DNA from: Baffinella frigidus
Taxonomy: Eukaryota > Cryptophyceae > Cryptomonadales > Baffinellaceae
Assembly: GCA_026770585.1 (NCBI GenBank)
Contig: MU646513.1
Coordinates: 427,115 to 438,444, forward strand
DNA length: 11,330 bases
Reading direction: 5' to 3'
The notes beneath the pieces were generated by a model, which saw nothing but the letters and a program-made list of their open reading frames with translations, was not told where the DNA came from and did no database searches. This document shows, piece by piece, positions 8,083-11,330 of the stretch. Within the stretch, counting starts at the first letter, position 1. Each line of letters begins with the position of its first letter. Both the position numbers and the translations under genes were made by a program.

Positions 8083-11000
8083 GCCGTGCCAAACAGCAGA
8101 CTCGGAAGGGATTTTAGAATAACCCCTTCGTGGATAATCCATAGGCCCTACGGTAGGCCATACCGTAGGGACATAGGGGGGTTCCTACGGATACGGTAGC
8201 GGAAAGTCGGCCCGAATCGGGCCGAAAATCCCTTGGTAGCCCGCTGTGTGGCACCCGGAAGCAGATGCCCAGAACCGAACCCCGCTAGTTGGGGCGTTCT
8301 GGTGTACCCATACTGTGGGCTACGAAGGGATTTTCGGGCAGGAAATAAATTTGGCAGTAATGCAGGGCAAGGATGCGCAGCGGGCCGTCCACTTAGAGCG
8401 GTCCACTTGTCGCCATAAGTGGCCAGGGTGACCAGGATTAGTCAACCAGGAGTCTGAAGGGGCACGTGCATACAATACCTCCAATCTACCCTAATCCGTG
8501 ATGGGTATTGTAGGATTCGGGTTGGCTTGGATTTTTAATGGGTCGGTTCGGGCGTAATTTTCGACGAAATCGCGCCGTGTTGTGGCATGTCAGGGGTGAG
8601 TGATGCTATCTTGGAATAAAAATCATGCCTAAGATAGCATAAAAGTTCGTTTTTTGGAAATTCCCGACCGGGCCCCGAATCCAAGCCAACCCAACCCGCC
8701 CACTTAGCAGCGGCCGAGTTCCTTTTCGCCTGGAATTCAAGGCGAAGTTCCGGTTAGGTTCTAGGGCAATGGACAAGATTCTAGTAGAAATGGTTCAGAT
8801 GGACTGTATGCGTTGTGCCCTCGGTGTATCCGTGGGTGGTAAGTGGGTGTACAATACCAGGACAAGGAGGCACAGCGGGCAGTGGAGAAAGCAGTCCGGC
8901 GGGCGCACCGCACCTCCGCCATGCACTACTTCGAGCTCTACGACGCCCGCACGGTACCTACCCTCCACACACACCGCACTGAGACGCCCGCACGGTACCT
9001 TCCCTCCACACACCGCGCACAGAGAAGGCATTTCACAACAACCCATAAGCGATACGACCCTACGGTAGGAAACCCGTAGGGACATAGGGGGGTTCCTACG
9101 GATACGGTAACAGAAACCCACCTCACGACGGCCGTCTTCGTTGAGCGCTACGACGAGCGGACGCTAACTTGACAGTACAAACTTGACCGTACAAACTTGA
9201 CCGTGTAAAGTTGATCTTATGCCTCAAGTTGACCGTGTAAAGTTGACCGTATGCCTCAAGTTGACCGTACGCGCGCACGGTGCCCTATAGAGCGGTTTTC
9301 ACATCTATTGGCCACGGTCAAGAATGAAACAATTGGCATAAGCCACCCTGGAGGCAACCGAGAGGCAAATCTTAAGTCAATCTCCCACAGATGCTCCCGG
9401 ATTCCGGACGTCCGGGCGCATTTGTATGAGAGTTGACTTAAGAAACCATCGATTTGCCCATAAGTTGCCTCCAGGGTGGTTGACGATTTAGTGCCAGCAT
9501 CGTCGAATTTTTGCGTTGTTAACTTATGTTCGCTTTGCGATGAGAATATCGCTCTATCCGAAACCCGAAACCCGAACCCCGAAACCCCTAAACCCAAAAA
9601 CTCAAAACCCCAGTCCCAAACCCCGCAACCCGCGACCTAACGAAACAGGCCCTACACCCTAGACTTCTTCTTCTTTTTTCTTTATTAACCTCTTAAAGTC
9701 CCTGTAAACAGGTCTTAGTTCTATTGGAAAGTGATCAACTTATCAACGAAACCCCACACCCTAAACCTCAAATGCTCGCAGGTTTTCCACGACATTGAAA
9801 CCAAGTTCAAGAAGACGAAGGTCAGCCCTAACCCCCAAACCCTGAACCTGAAACCCCAAACCCTAAACCCTAAACCCTAAACCCTAAACCCCAAAACCTA
9901 ATCCCCAAACCCTAAACCCCAAACCCTAAAACCCTAAACCAGATCGTTGTGATCGCGTCCAAGTCTGGTGGCGGCATGCGCGTAAGAACCCACAACCCTG
10001 AACCGCACAACCCTAAAAGTCACAACCCTAAAACCCACAACCCTAAAACCCTAACCCTAAGAACCCACAACTCTAAACCCTAAAACCTTAGCCCGGCCCC
10101 TTTTCCGAACCCTAAACCCTAAACCCTAATTCGCAATCCTGGTATCGCTTCCACAAGTGGCCTCGGCCTCCGCGTACGAGCCCAACCCCATCGTCCATCT
10201 AAGTGACGTCCATCTAAATTATGTCCTTCTAAGTGCTATCCATCTGTCCATCTAATTATTTTATGTCCATCTAAATTATGTCCTTCTAAGTGCTGTCCAT
10301 CTAATTATTTTATATGCGCCAACCGACGCGGTTTGGACTTCCAAAGGTGGCCGGTCCCGCCGAATGTTGTGGGAATTGGAGCCAATTGGTGCCTGGCTTG
10401 GCACCTTTTCAAACGAAAAACGTTTTTTTTTTTCAGTAGCAGACCACACCAGAACGCTAGAGGGGCCAATTTGAAACCGAGATGTAGCCTGTGTGTAGGA
10501 ACTTTCATTGCCTTTGGAGCCATTCTAAGCGAAATTAGGCCAGCCGCGAGGTTGGAACACCCTATCCTGGTACAAAGTTTTACAACCCCACATGTAAATA
10601 GGCCCCTCTTGCAGTCTCGAATGGGAGGTGATCAACCCGATTTCGCACAGGAGGTCTCCGCCACACCAAAACCTAAACCTAAACCTAAACCCCAAAACCC
10701 CAAACCCTAAACCTAAACCCCAAACCCTAAACCTAAACCCTAAACCTGAACCCTAAACCTTAGACAGACGAAGTCGAACAGGCACATCTGCGAGGCGAAC
10801 CGAAACCCCAAACCCCTAAACCCTGAACCCCAACACCTCAACCCTAAACCCTAACCCCTAAACCTTGAACCATGAACCTCAAGCCCTCATCCCTCAACCC
10901 TACCCCCTAATCCCGAAACTCTAAAACCTGATCCTCAATCCCGGAGACAGGTCAAGAACACGACGATGCAAATGTGCGAGGCTGGTGGCTCAGCCACCAC

Positions 11001-11174
11001 GAACCACGAATCCCTTCGTAGCCCGCTGTGTGGGCCGAAACCCCCTTCGGAGCCCGCTGTGTGGCCCTGAACCCCGAAACCCGACACAGGTCAACAACAC
11101 GATCATGAACATGTGCGAGGCCATCGGCATCATCGACCTCCAGGCCAAGGCACGCTCTCCCAGAGGCCCGGAGG
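2530..11174 (+). CDS. MRPS5: Mitochondrial ribosomal protein uS5m, gene span (7 exons seen, 3' end outside window)
   Basis: uS5 is a small-subunit ribosomal protein near the decoding site. Seven exons (769 nt) join as 2530-2930, 6518-6581, 7185-7232, 8861-8953, 9782-9820, 9943-9981 and 11090-11174. The product aligns without gaps to the S5 family: [18 protein letters not shown] resembles bacterial [26 protein letters not shown] is the S5 GNGxG turn in the mitochondrial-type form; [13 protein letters not shown] resembles IFHDISLRFKRT of animal MRPS5; and [13 protein letters not shown] resembles the 'AGVHNVLAKA' helix. The presequence-like N-terminus and FHDI motif favour mitochondria over plastid. 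Intron 1 is phase 2, introns 2-6 are phase 0 and intron 7 is probably phase 1. Introns range from 122 to 3587 bp. The last ~50-100 residues of the family are missing because the window ends in intron 7. Exon calls are inference from splice signals plus family similarity. Confidence 0.82.
2985..3126. mobile_element. Short TIR element containing a family-B repeat
   Basis: The terminal inverted repeats are CCTAGCTCTATCTC (2985-2998) and GAGACAGAGCTAGG (3113-3126), with one mismatch. The 142-bp body is non-coding and contains the sequence shared with 3952-4045 and 5484-5595 (AGTTGACGG..., then AACTTGAGAATA). It is MITE-like in size and structure. Confidence 0.6.
3188..3394. mobile_element. Foldback/MITE-like element, 23-bp TIRs
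   Basis: The arms 3188-3210 and 3372-3394 (outer end CCACCAGCAACCCG) differ at one position. The 207-bp interior contains a second hairpin around 3293-3312 (CCTACGG...CTACCGTAGG). It has no coding capacity and directly abuts another inverted repeat at 3395. Confidence 0.7.
3395..3485. repeat. Inverted repeat, 16-bp arms
   Basis: The arms TCCCGAGTTCGTTTCC (3395-3410) and GGAAACGAGCTCGGGA (3470-3485) have one mismatch. It starts at the base after the preceding TIR element ends, so the two may be nested or may have inserted end to end. Confidence 0.7.
3792..3877. repeat. Inverted repeat with inner hairpin
   Basis: The outer arms CCTTAAGTCAA (3792-3802) and TTGACTTAAGG (3867-3877) are perfect inverted copies. 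An inner hairpin CCGGCTC-TGG-GAGCCGG sits at 3847-3863. The same TTAAGTCAA end recurs in the foldback element at 9342-9479. Confidence 0.65.
3952..4045. repeat. Family-B repeat copy 2
   Basis: It shares AAAGTTGACGG, AACTTGAGAATAGTC and an upstream hairpin (3956-3978) with copies at 2999-3110 and 5484-5595; 5233-5270 is a truncated copy. It is non-coding and dispersed, and the outer boundaries are approximate. Confidence 0.6.
4085..4129. repeat. G-rich telomere-like tract
   Basis: GGGTTTAGGG-type units lie on the plus strand, opposite in orientation to the main C-rich tracts. A C-rich block follows within 30 bp. Confidence 0.8.
4156..4408. repeat. C-rich telomere-like tract, CCCCAAA variant
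   Basis: About 250 bp, largely CCCCAAA/CCCAAAC heptamers with short homogeneous sub-blocks of CACCAAA (about 4316-4348). Such homogenised variants are typical of tandem slippage after divergence from CCCTAAA. Confidence 0.85.
4577..4684. repeat. 108-bp imperfect palindrome
   Basis: The whole segment reads nearly the same on both strands. The arms start AGTGGATCAGATCGAGGATGG (left, first 20 shown as AGTGGATCAGATCGAGGATG) and the right arm is its inverse with few changes. The centre GGTTCGAATTCGAACC (4624-4639) is perfect. It is bordered by telomere-like sequence on both sides. Confidence 0.85.
4802..4995. repeat. Degenerate AACCTTA / CCCCAAAACC tract
   Basis: A low-complexity C- and A-rich stretch with homopolymer C and A runs (4875-4898) and AACCTT hexamers near 4939-4975. 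It looks like a decayed telomere-like tract. No gene is seen. Confidence 0.7.
5182..5206. repeat. Palindrome TTTCCCCC...GGGGGAAA
   Basis: A near-perfect 25-bp palindrome centred on GGATATCC, inside intron 1. The sequence just to its right (GGAAAGGAACTCGGCCGCT) is the inverse complement of sequence near 8705-8725, so this stretch belongs to a dispersed repeat. Confidence 0.65.
5233..5270. repeat. Truncated family-B repeat interrupted by a MITE
   Basis: It matches the middle of family B (AGTTGACGGTTTTGTAC, then GACCCAGC). Where intact copies continue, the MITE terminus CCACACAGCGG begins instead. This points to a MITE insertion into an older repeat. Confidence 0.6.
5271..5422. mobile_element. 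MITE-like element, copy 1
   Basis: The left end CCACACAGCGGACTTCGATGG and the right end CCTTCGTAGTCCGCTGTGTGG are imperfect inverted repeats. The 152-bp interior carries ACATAGGGGG and TTCCTACGGATAAGG, shared with the copies at 6661 and 8088 and with the fragment near 9007-9117. There is no transposase frame, so it would be non-autonomous. Confidence 0.8.
5484..5595. repeat. Family-B repeat copy 3
   Basis: It matches 2999-3110 and 3952-4045 in AGTTGACGG...GTACCGC, CCCAGC and AACTTGAGAATAGTC. The hairpin at 5490-5512 occupies the same place as the one at 3956-3978 in copy 2. Confidence 0.65.
5716..5850. mobile_element. Diverged MITE-like element
   Basis: The ends CCACACAGTGGGCTTCG (5716-5732) and CGAAGCCCTGTGTGG (5836-5850) are inverted repeats related to the MITE family's termini. 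The interior differs from copies 1-3 and contains a hairpin at 5806-5828. It is preceded by palindromes at 5688-5706 and 5708-5720. Confidence 0.65.
5921..6096. repeat. Tandem ~100-bp duplication
   Basis: Two diverged copies start near 5921 and 6022. Both run from GTGGGGTTTT through a TTAGCGT...CGGATTG segment and AAGCAACTATTCCCTCATTCT or its counterpart GCAACCACCCCCTCGTGAGA. They are partly G-rich telomere-like. Boundaries are approximate. Confidence 0.55.
6126..6290. repeat. Telomere-like tract with a perfect CCCTAAA run
   Basis: About eight uninterrupted CCCTAAA units (6128-6181), followed by more diverged units. This is the purest interstitial telomere tract in the window, and it directly precedes the exon-2 copy array. 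Confidence 0.9.
6291..6480 (+). pseudogene. Two degenerate exon-2 copies in a ~110-bp tandem array
   Basis: Units begin at about 6291 and 6401, and exon 2's own unit begins at 6512. Each starts with GCCAGG plus a TGTTGC segment, then CGCACGG; in translation they give [11 protein letters not shown] (6296) and [11 protein letters not shown] (6407) against [11 protein letters not shown] in exon 2. The conserved KGGK...FSAL half and the donor are absent. The two share a downstream CAATTAGACxGTACCCC-like segment. A possible fourth, weaker unit begins near 6184. They are broken duplicates, not usable exons. Confidence 0.65.
6518..6581 (+). CDS. MRPS5: uS5m exon 2: start of S5 N-terminal (dsRBD-like) domain
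   Basis: 64 nt between acceptor CCAG (6514-6517) and donor GTAAAC (6582). The first base completes the codon split by intron 1 (GA|G, Glu). It then reads [21 protein letters not shown], which matches the S5 signature 'NRV.K.VKGG...SF.AL'. It ends in phase 0. An alternative copy, exon 2B, lies at 6810-6888. Confidence 0.85.
6661..6821. mobile_element. MITE-like element, copy 2
   Basis: 161 bp, with ends CCACACAGCGGACTTCGAAG and CCTTCGTAGCCCGCTTTGTGG as imperfect inverted repeats. The interior matches copies 1 and 3 (GCGATAAGACCTA, ACATAGGGGGGTTCCTACGG). Its right end supplies the only AG close upstream of exon 2B. Confidence 0.85.
6810..6888 (+). CDS. Possible alternative exon 2B of uS5m
   Basis: From 6838 it encodes [17 protein letters not shown] followed by GTAACT, a near copy of exon 2's conserved half including the donor. 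About 49 of 58 bases are identical by eye. The only nearby acceptor is TAG at 6807-6809, inside the MITE's right end. Used from 6810 it gives 79 nt with no stop, phase 2 in and phase 0 out, exactly fitting exons 1 and 3. Including both exon 2 and 2B would break the frame, so they would be mutually exclusive. It may equally be a decaying duplicate; no expression evidence is available here. Confidence 0.45.
6905..7180. repeat. Telomere-like tract in intron 2
   Basis: Mixed CCCTACA, CCCCAAA and CCCTAAA units, with homogeneous sub-blocks of CCCCAAAA (6966-7000) and CCCTACA (7083-7108). It ends at the acceptor of exon 3. Confidence 0.85.
7185..7232 (+). CDS. MRPS5: uS5m exon 3: GNGKG turn of S5
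   Basis: 48 nt, acceptor ACAG, donor GTTCAA. It encodes [16 protein letters not shown], matching 'VVVGDGNGxVGFGxGKA' in bacteria. The shortened turn (one residue fewer than bacterial GDGNG) resembles the mitochondrial GNGKG form. Phase 0 on both sides. Confidence 0.85.
7235..7500. repeat. Telomere-like tract in intron 3
   Basis: CCCTACACCCTAAA, CCCCAAA and CCTAAAT variants in the C-rich orientation, beginning immediately after the exon 3 donor. Confidence 0.85.
7528..7562. repeat. 35-bp hairpin, 15-bp arms
   Basis: The arms ACAGCCTCGGTGGGG and CCCCACCGAGGCTGT are exact inverted copies around GTGCA. It is followed by a short alternating TA tract (7562-7575). Confidence 0.8.
7588..7662. repeat. 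Inverted repeat, 29-bp arms
   Basis: The arms 7588-7616 and 7634-7662 (core GACACGGCCGCCATG and its inverse) differ at about two positions, with a 17-bp loop. A stem of this length would be very stable in the intron RNA. Confidence 0.85.
7753..7772. repeat. Perfect short hairpin
   Basis: TTCAAGGGG and CCCCTTGAA are separated by AA. Confidence 0.65.
7862..7987. repeat. Inverted repeat, ~26-bp arms
   Basis: The left arm (7862-7888, CTAGCTCTGCCTCAGTTTTA) and right arm (7962-7987, TAAAACTCAGCAGAGCTAG) are inverted with few differences. The interior is about 73 bp. The outer CTAGCTCTG motif recalls the TIR of the element at 2985-3126. Confidence 0.7.
8043..8080. repeat. (CT)19 microsatellite
   Basis: An uninterrupted CT dinucleotide run followed by TTAG. 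Its form resembles a polypyrimidine tract plus AG, but no exon follows: MITE copy 3 begins at 8088. Confidence 0.95.
8088..8252. mobile_element. MITE-like element, copy 3
   Basis: 165 bp, left end GCCAAACAGCAGACTCGGAA, right end CCTTGGTAGCCCGCTGTGTGGC (inverted, imperfect). Shared interior: CCCTACGGTAGG, ACATAGGGGGGTTCCTACGG. A solo end in the opposite orientation lies at 8313-8339. Confidence 0.8.
8313..8339. repeat. Solo MITE terminus, inverted
   Basis: CTGTGGGCTACGAAGGGATT and the following TTTCGGGC are the inverse complement of the right end of copy 3 (8209-8250). It is probably a remnant of a second insertion. Confidence 0.6.
8366..8401 (+). pseudogene. Degenerate copy of exon 4, 5' half
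   Basis: After TGCAG it reads [12 protein letters not shown], against [11 protein letters not shown] in exon 4 (GCGCAGCGGGCC against GCACAGCGGGCA). Similarity stops after about 12 codons and no donor follows in register. The preceding G-K recalls the end of exon 3. Confidence 0.5.
8471..8693. repeat. Nested inverted repeats
   Basis: Three inverted pairs: TACAATACC (8471-8479) with GGTATTGTA (8504-8512); GGGTTGGCTTGGATT (8519-8533) with AATCCAAGCCAACCC (8679-8693); and inside the latter, ATGCTATCTT (8603-8612) with AAGATAGCAT (8631-8640). The 15-bp outer arms are perfect. Confidence 0.8.
8725..8746. repeat. Short hairpin around GAATTC
   Basis: TTCGCCTGGAATTCAAGGCG folds on itself. The sequence before it (CACTTAGCAGCGGCCGAGTT) is related, in inverse, to 5205-5222. 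Confidence 0.55.
8861..8953 (+). CDS. MRPS5: uS5m exon 4: linker between the two S5 lobes
   Basis: 93 nt, acceptor CCAG, donor GTACCT. 31 codons starting [20 protein letters not shown] and ending YFELYDART. It matches the S5 helix 'AxxKAxxxARRN' and, in mitochondrial members, the 'HYIERYEDHT' segment that precedes FHDI. Phase 0 on both sides. Confidence 0.85.
8942..9022 (+). repeat. 41-bp tandem duplication of the exon 4 donor
   Basis: The unit 8942-8982 (GACGCCCGCACG|GTACCTACCC...) is repeated at 8983-9022 with few changes, so the same donor context recurs at 8995. Using the second donor would add 41 nt and shift the frame. Confidence 0.8.
9007..9117. mobile_element. Truncated MITE copy
   Basis: The interior is recognisable (AACCCATAAGCGATACGACCC, first 20 bases AACCCATAAGCGATACGACC; ACATAGGGGGGTTCCTACGG). 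The left end is degraded and the right terminus is absent, replaced by the exon-4-like segment at 9119. Confidence 0.7.
9119..9163 (+). pseudogene. Degenerate copy of exon 4, 3' half
   Basis: It reads [15 protein letters not shown], against [16 protein letters not shown] in exon 4. The donor GT is replaced by CT and the frame stops three codons later. Its VERYDERT is at least as close to the usual family pattern (IERYEDHT in animal MRPS5) as the intact exon's FELYDART, which argues it descends from a genuine exon. Confidence 0.6.
9167..9270. repeat. Tandem (A/C)TTGACCGT repeats, 14- and 18-bp units
   Basis: Units start at 9167, 9181, 9195, 9209, 9227, 9241 and 9259. The first three are 14-mers (ACTTGACCGTACAA type). 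Then 18-mers ending ATGCCTCA alternate with a 14-mer. The AGTTGACCGT core resembles the AGTTGACGG of family B. Confidence 0.85.
9342..9479. mobile_element. 138-bp foldback element
   Basis: The outer arms CCACCCTGGAGGCAAC (9342-9357) and GTTGCCTCCAGGGTGG (9464-9479) are perfect. GCAAATC and TTAAGTCAA continue the pairing inwards (9365-9380 with 9428-9455), interrupted by a small offset. A central palindrome lies near 9401-9416. It is non-coding. Confidence 0.8.
9560..9660. repeat. Telomere-like tract in intron 4
   Basis: CCCGAAA, CCCTAAA and related units in the C-rich orientation. Confidence 0.7.
9782..9820 (+). CDS. MRPS5: uS5m exon 5: start of S5 C-terminal domain (FHDI motif)
   Basis: 39 nt, acceptor GCAG, donor GTCAGC. 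It encodes [13 protein letters not shown], matching the IFHDI...F..T segment of mitochondrial S5 (bacterial counterpart: 'GVHTGSRVFMQP'). Phase 0 on both sides. The donor is weak at +3 to +5. Confidence 0.85.
9821..9942 (+). other. MRPS5: uS5m intron 5, almost entirely telomere-like repeat
   Basis: 122 bp, GTCAGC...CCAG. Apart from the donor it consists of CCCTAAA, CCCCAAA and CCCTGAA units up to the acceptor. It is the clearest case here of an intron made of telomere-like repeat. Confidence 0.85.
9943..9981 (+). CDS. MRPS5: uS5m exon 6: G-rich loop of S5 C-terminal domain
   Basis: 39 nt, acceptor CCAG, consensus donor GTAAGA. It encodes [13 protein letters not shown], matching bacterial 'PASEGTGIIAGGAMR' in spacing around the terminal G-(M/L)-R. 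Phase 0 on both sides. Confidence 0.82.
10141..10173 (+). pseudogene. Degenerate copy of exon 6
   Basis: It reads [10 protein letters not shown] then GTACGAG, against [10 protein letters not shown] then GTAAGA. The donor GT is kept, but no AG acceptor precedes it (ATCCTGG instead). Confidence 0.65.
10208..10313. repeat. Tandem repeat, two ~50-bp units of GTCCATCTAA type
   Basis: 10208-10264 and 10265-10313 share GTCCATCTAAATTATGTCCT and TCTAAGTGCTRTCCATCT. An 8-bp insertion (CATCTGTC region) distinguishes the first. A shorter related unit precedes at 10192. AT-richer than its surroundings. Confidence 0.85.
10388..10410. repeat. Short hairpin and following T-tract
   Basis: GGTGCC...GGCACC forms a small stem. 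A T11-12 run followed by CAG lies at about 10425-10437, acceptor-like, but no S5-related coding follows. Confidence 0.5.
10660..10765. repeat. Telomere-like tract, CCTAAA hexamer variant
   Basis: Runs of ACCTAA/AACCTA hexamers mixed with CCCTAAA, just upstream of the first exon-7 copy. Confidence 0.8.
10768..10800 (+). pseudogene. Degenerate copy of exon 7, first
   Basis: After GACAG it reads [11 protein letters not shown], against the intact exon's [19 protein letters not shown] is shared exactly. It breaks off into telomere-like repeat with no donor. Confidence 0.5.
10800..10946. repeat. Telomere-like tract between exon-7 copies
   Basis: CCCTAAA, CCCTCAA and CCCCAAA units up to the second exon-7 copy. 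Confidence 0.8.
10951..10989 (+). pseudogene. Degenerate copy of exon 7, second
   Basis: After acceptor-like GACAG it reads [11 protein letters not shown], against [11 protein letters not shown]; about 27 of 33 bases match. Then the frame diverges and MITE termini follow. The helix sequence [10 protein letters not shown] is missing, so it cannot replace exon 7. Confidence 0.7.
11007..11066. mobile_element. Two tandem MITE right ends
   Basis: AATCCCTTCGTAGCCCGCTG and CCCCCTTCGGAGCCCGCTGT are successive copies of the same MITE terminus (TGTGTGG), without a left end. They lie between the second exon-7 copy and exon 7. Confidence 0.7.
11090..11174 (+). CDS. MRPS5: uS5m exon 7: C-terminal domain helix (partial gene)
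   Basis: The acceptor ACAG precedes the exon; the likely donor is GTTGTA at 11175, making it 85 nt ending in phase 1. It encodes [20 protein letters not shown] followed by A-R-S-P-R-G-P-E. It matches S5 'R.vlE.aGi.nvlAKa.Gs.NP'. The residues after AKA are less typical, so the exact 3' boundary is uncertain. The remaining C-terminus lies outside the window. Confidence 0.78.
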
Positions 11175-11180
11175 GTTGTA

Positions 11181-11256
<76 letters not shown>

Positions 11257-11258
11257 TA

Positions 11259-11330
<72 letters not shown>
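11175..11330. repeat. (TA)n microsatellite at start of intron 7
   Basis: After TTGTATATTTA the sequence is an alternating TA run to the window edge, interrupted once by AAAAATATATATTT at about 11249-11263. Its length is likely polymorphic and may be mis-assembled. Confidence 0.95.

Larger units (their letters stand above)
7233..8860 (+). other. MRPS5: uS5m intron 3 (1.6 kb)
   Basis: GTTCAA...CCAG. It starts with telomere-like repeats, then hairpins (7528-7662, 7753-7772, 7862-7987), a (CT)19 tract, MITE copy 3, an exon-4 fragment and a nested inverted repeat (8471-8693). Confidence 0.7.
8954..9781 (+). other. MRPS5: uS5m intron 4
   Basis: 828 bp, GTACCT...GCAG. It contains the duplicated donor, a truncated MITE, an exon-4 3'-half copy, TTGACCGT tandem repeats, a 138-bp foldback element and a short telomere-like tract (9560-9660). 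A pyrimidine-rich stretch lies at 9661-9686. Confidence 0.75.
9982..11089 (+). other. MRPS5: uS5m intron 6
   Basis: 1108 bp, GTAAGA...ACAG. It contains telomere-like tracts (9983-10135, 10660-10765, 10800-10946), an exon-6 copy, a tandem repeat, two exon-7 copies and MITE ends. The open frames at 10333-10710 (+) and 10305-10523 (-) have no recognisable domain; the first runs into the repeats as a Pro-Lys tail. Confidence 0.75.

Noticed and set aside
8043-8090. (CT)19-TTAG as a splice acceptor
   Set aside because: No coding sequence fitting S5 follows, and a MITE begins 7 bp later.
9167-9270. CRISPR-like direct repeats
   Set aside because: Units are contiguous 14-18 bp with no unique spacers, in a eukaryotic intron; a simple tandem repeat.
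10333-10710. 125-residue open frame in intron 6
   Set aside because: No domain; its Pro-Lys tail is simply translated telomere-like repeat, and it lies between well-supported S5 exons.

Overview
This is nuclear, intron-containing eukaryotic DNA, probably from a protist or alga whose telomere repeat is of the CCCTAAA type (the plant, green-algal, cryptophyte, chromerid and dinoflagellate form). The exact lineage cannot be read from the window. The left edge is a run of degenerate C-rich telomere-like heptamers, in the orientation expected of a left chromosome end. Blocks of similar repeats recur through the window, which therefore looks subtelomeric or rich in interstitial telomeric repeats. 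Exons are GC-rich. Non-coding DNA is packed with inverted repeats, short TIR elements and tandem repeats.

Layout. 1-210 is telomere-like repeat and 252-374 is a foldback element. 785-1867 (minus) encodes a WD40 beta-propeller protein. 1868-2529 is the divergent intergenic region and contains a broken copy of the WD40 gene's 5' end. From 2530 (plus) to beyond the right edge runs one gene, which I reconstructed exon by exon as the mitochondrial ribosomal protein uS5m (MRPS5). Exon 1 (2530-2930) gives a presequence-like N-terminus. Six small exons (6518-6581, 7185-7232, 8861-8953, 9782-9820, 9943-9981, 11090-11174) then encode a contiguous, gap-free S5 domain. The reading frame is maintained across every proposed junction and all introns are GT-AG. 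The C-terminus lies past the window.

The introns are unusual. They are built largely of degenerate CCCTAAA/CCCCAAA repeats that run up to several splice sites. They are also interrupted by a TIR/MITE-like family (complete copies at 5271, 6661 and 8088, plus fragments), other foldback elements and microsatellites.

The most interesting signal is that several exons are accompanied by degraded partial copies of themselves in the adjacent introns. Exon 2 has two upstream copies in a ~110-bp tandem array and one nearly intact downstream copy (2B). Exon 4 has a 5'-half copy, a 3'-half copy and a duplicated splice donor. Exon 6 has one copy and exon 7 has two. The WD40 gene appears to have one as well. 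I call these 'exon shards'. Exon 2B is phase-compatible with exons 1 and 3 and could be a mutually exclusive alternative exon whose only nearby acceptor AG lies inside a MITE end. All identifications come from reading the sequence and recalled family patterns; no database search was run.
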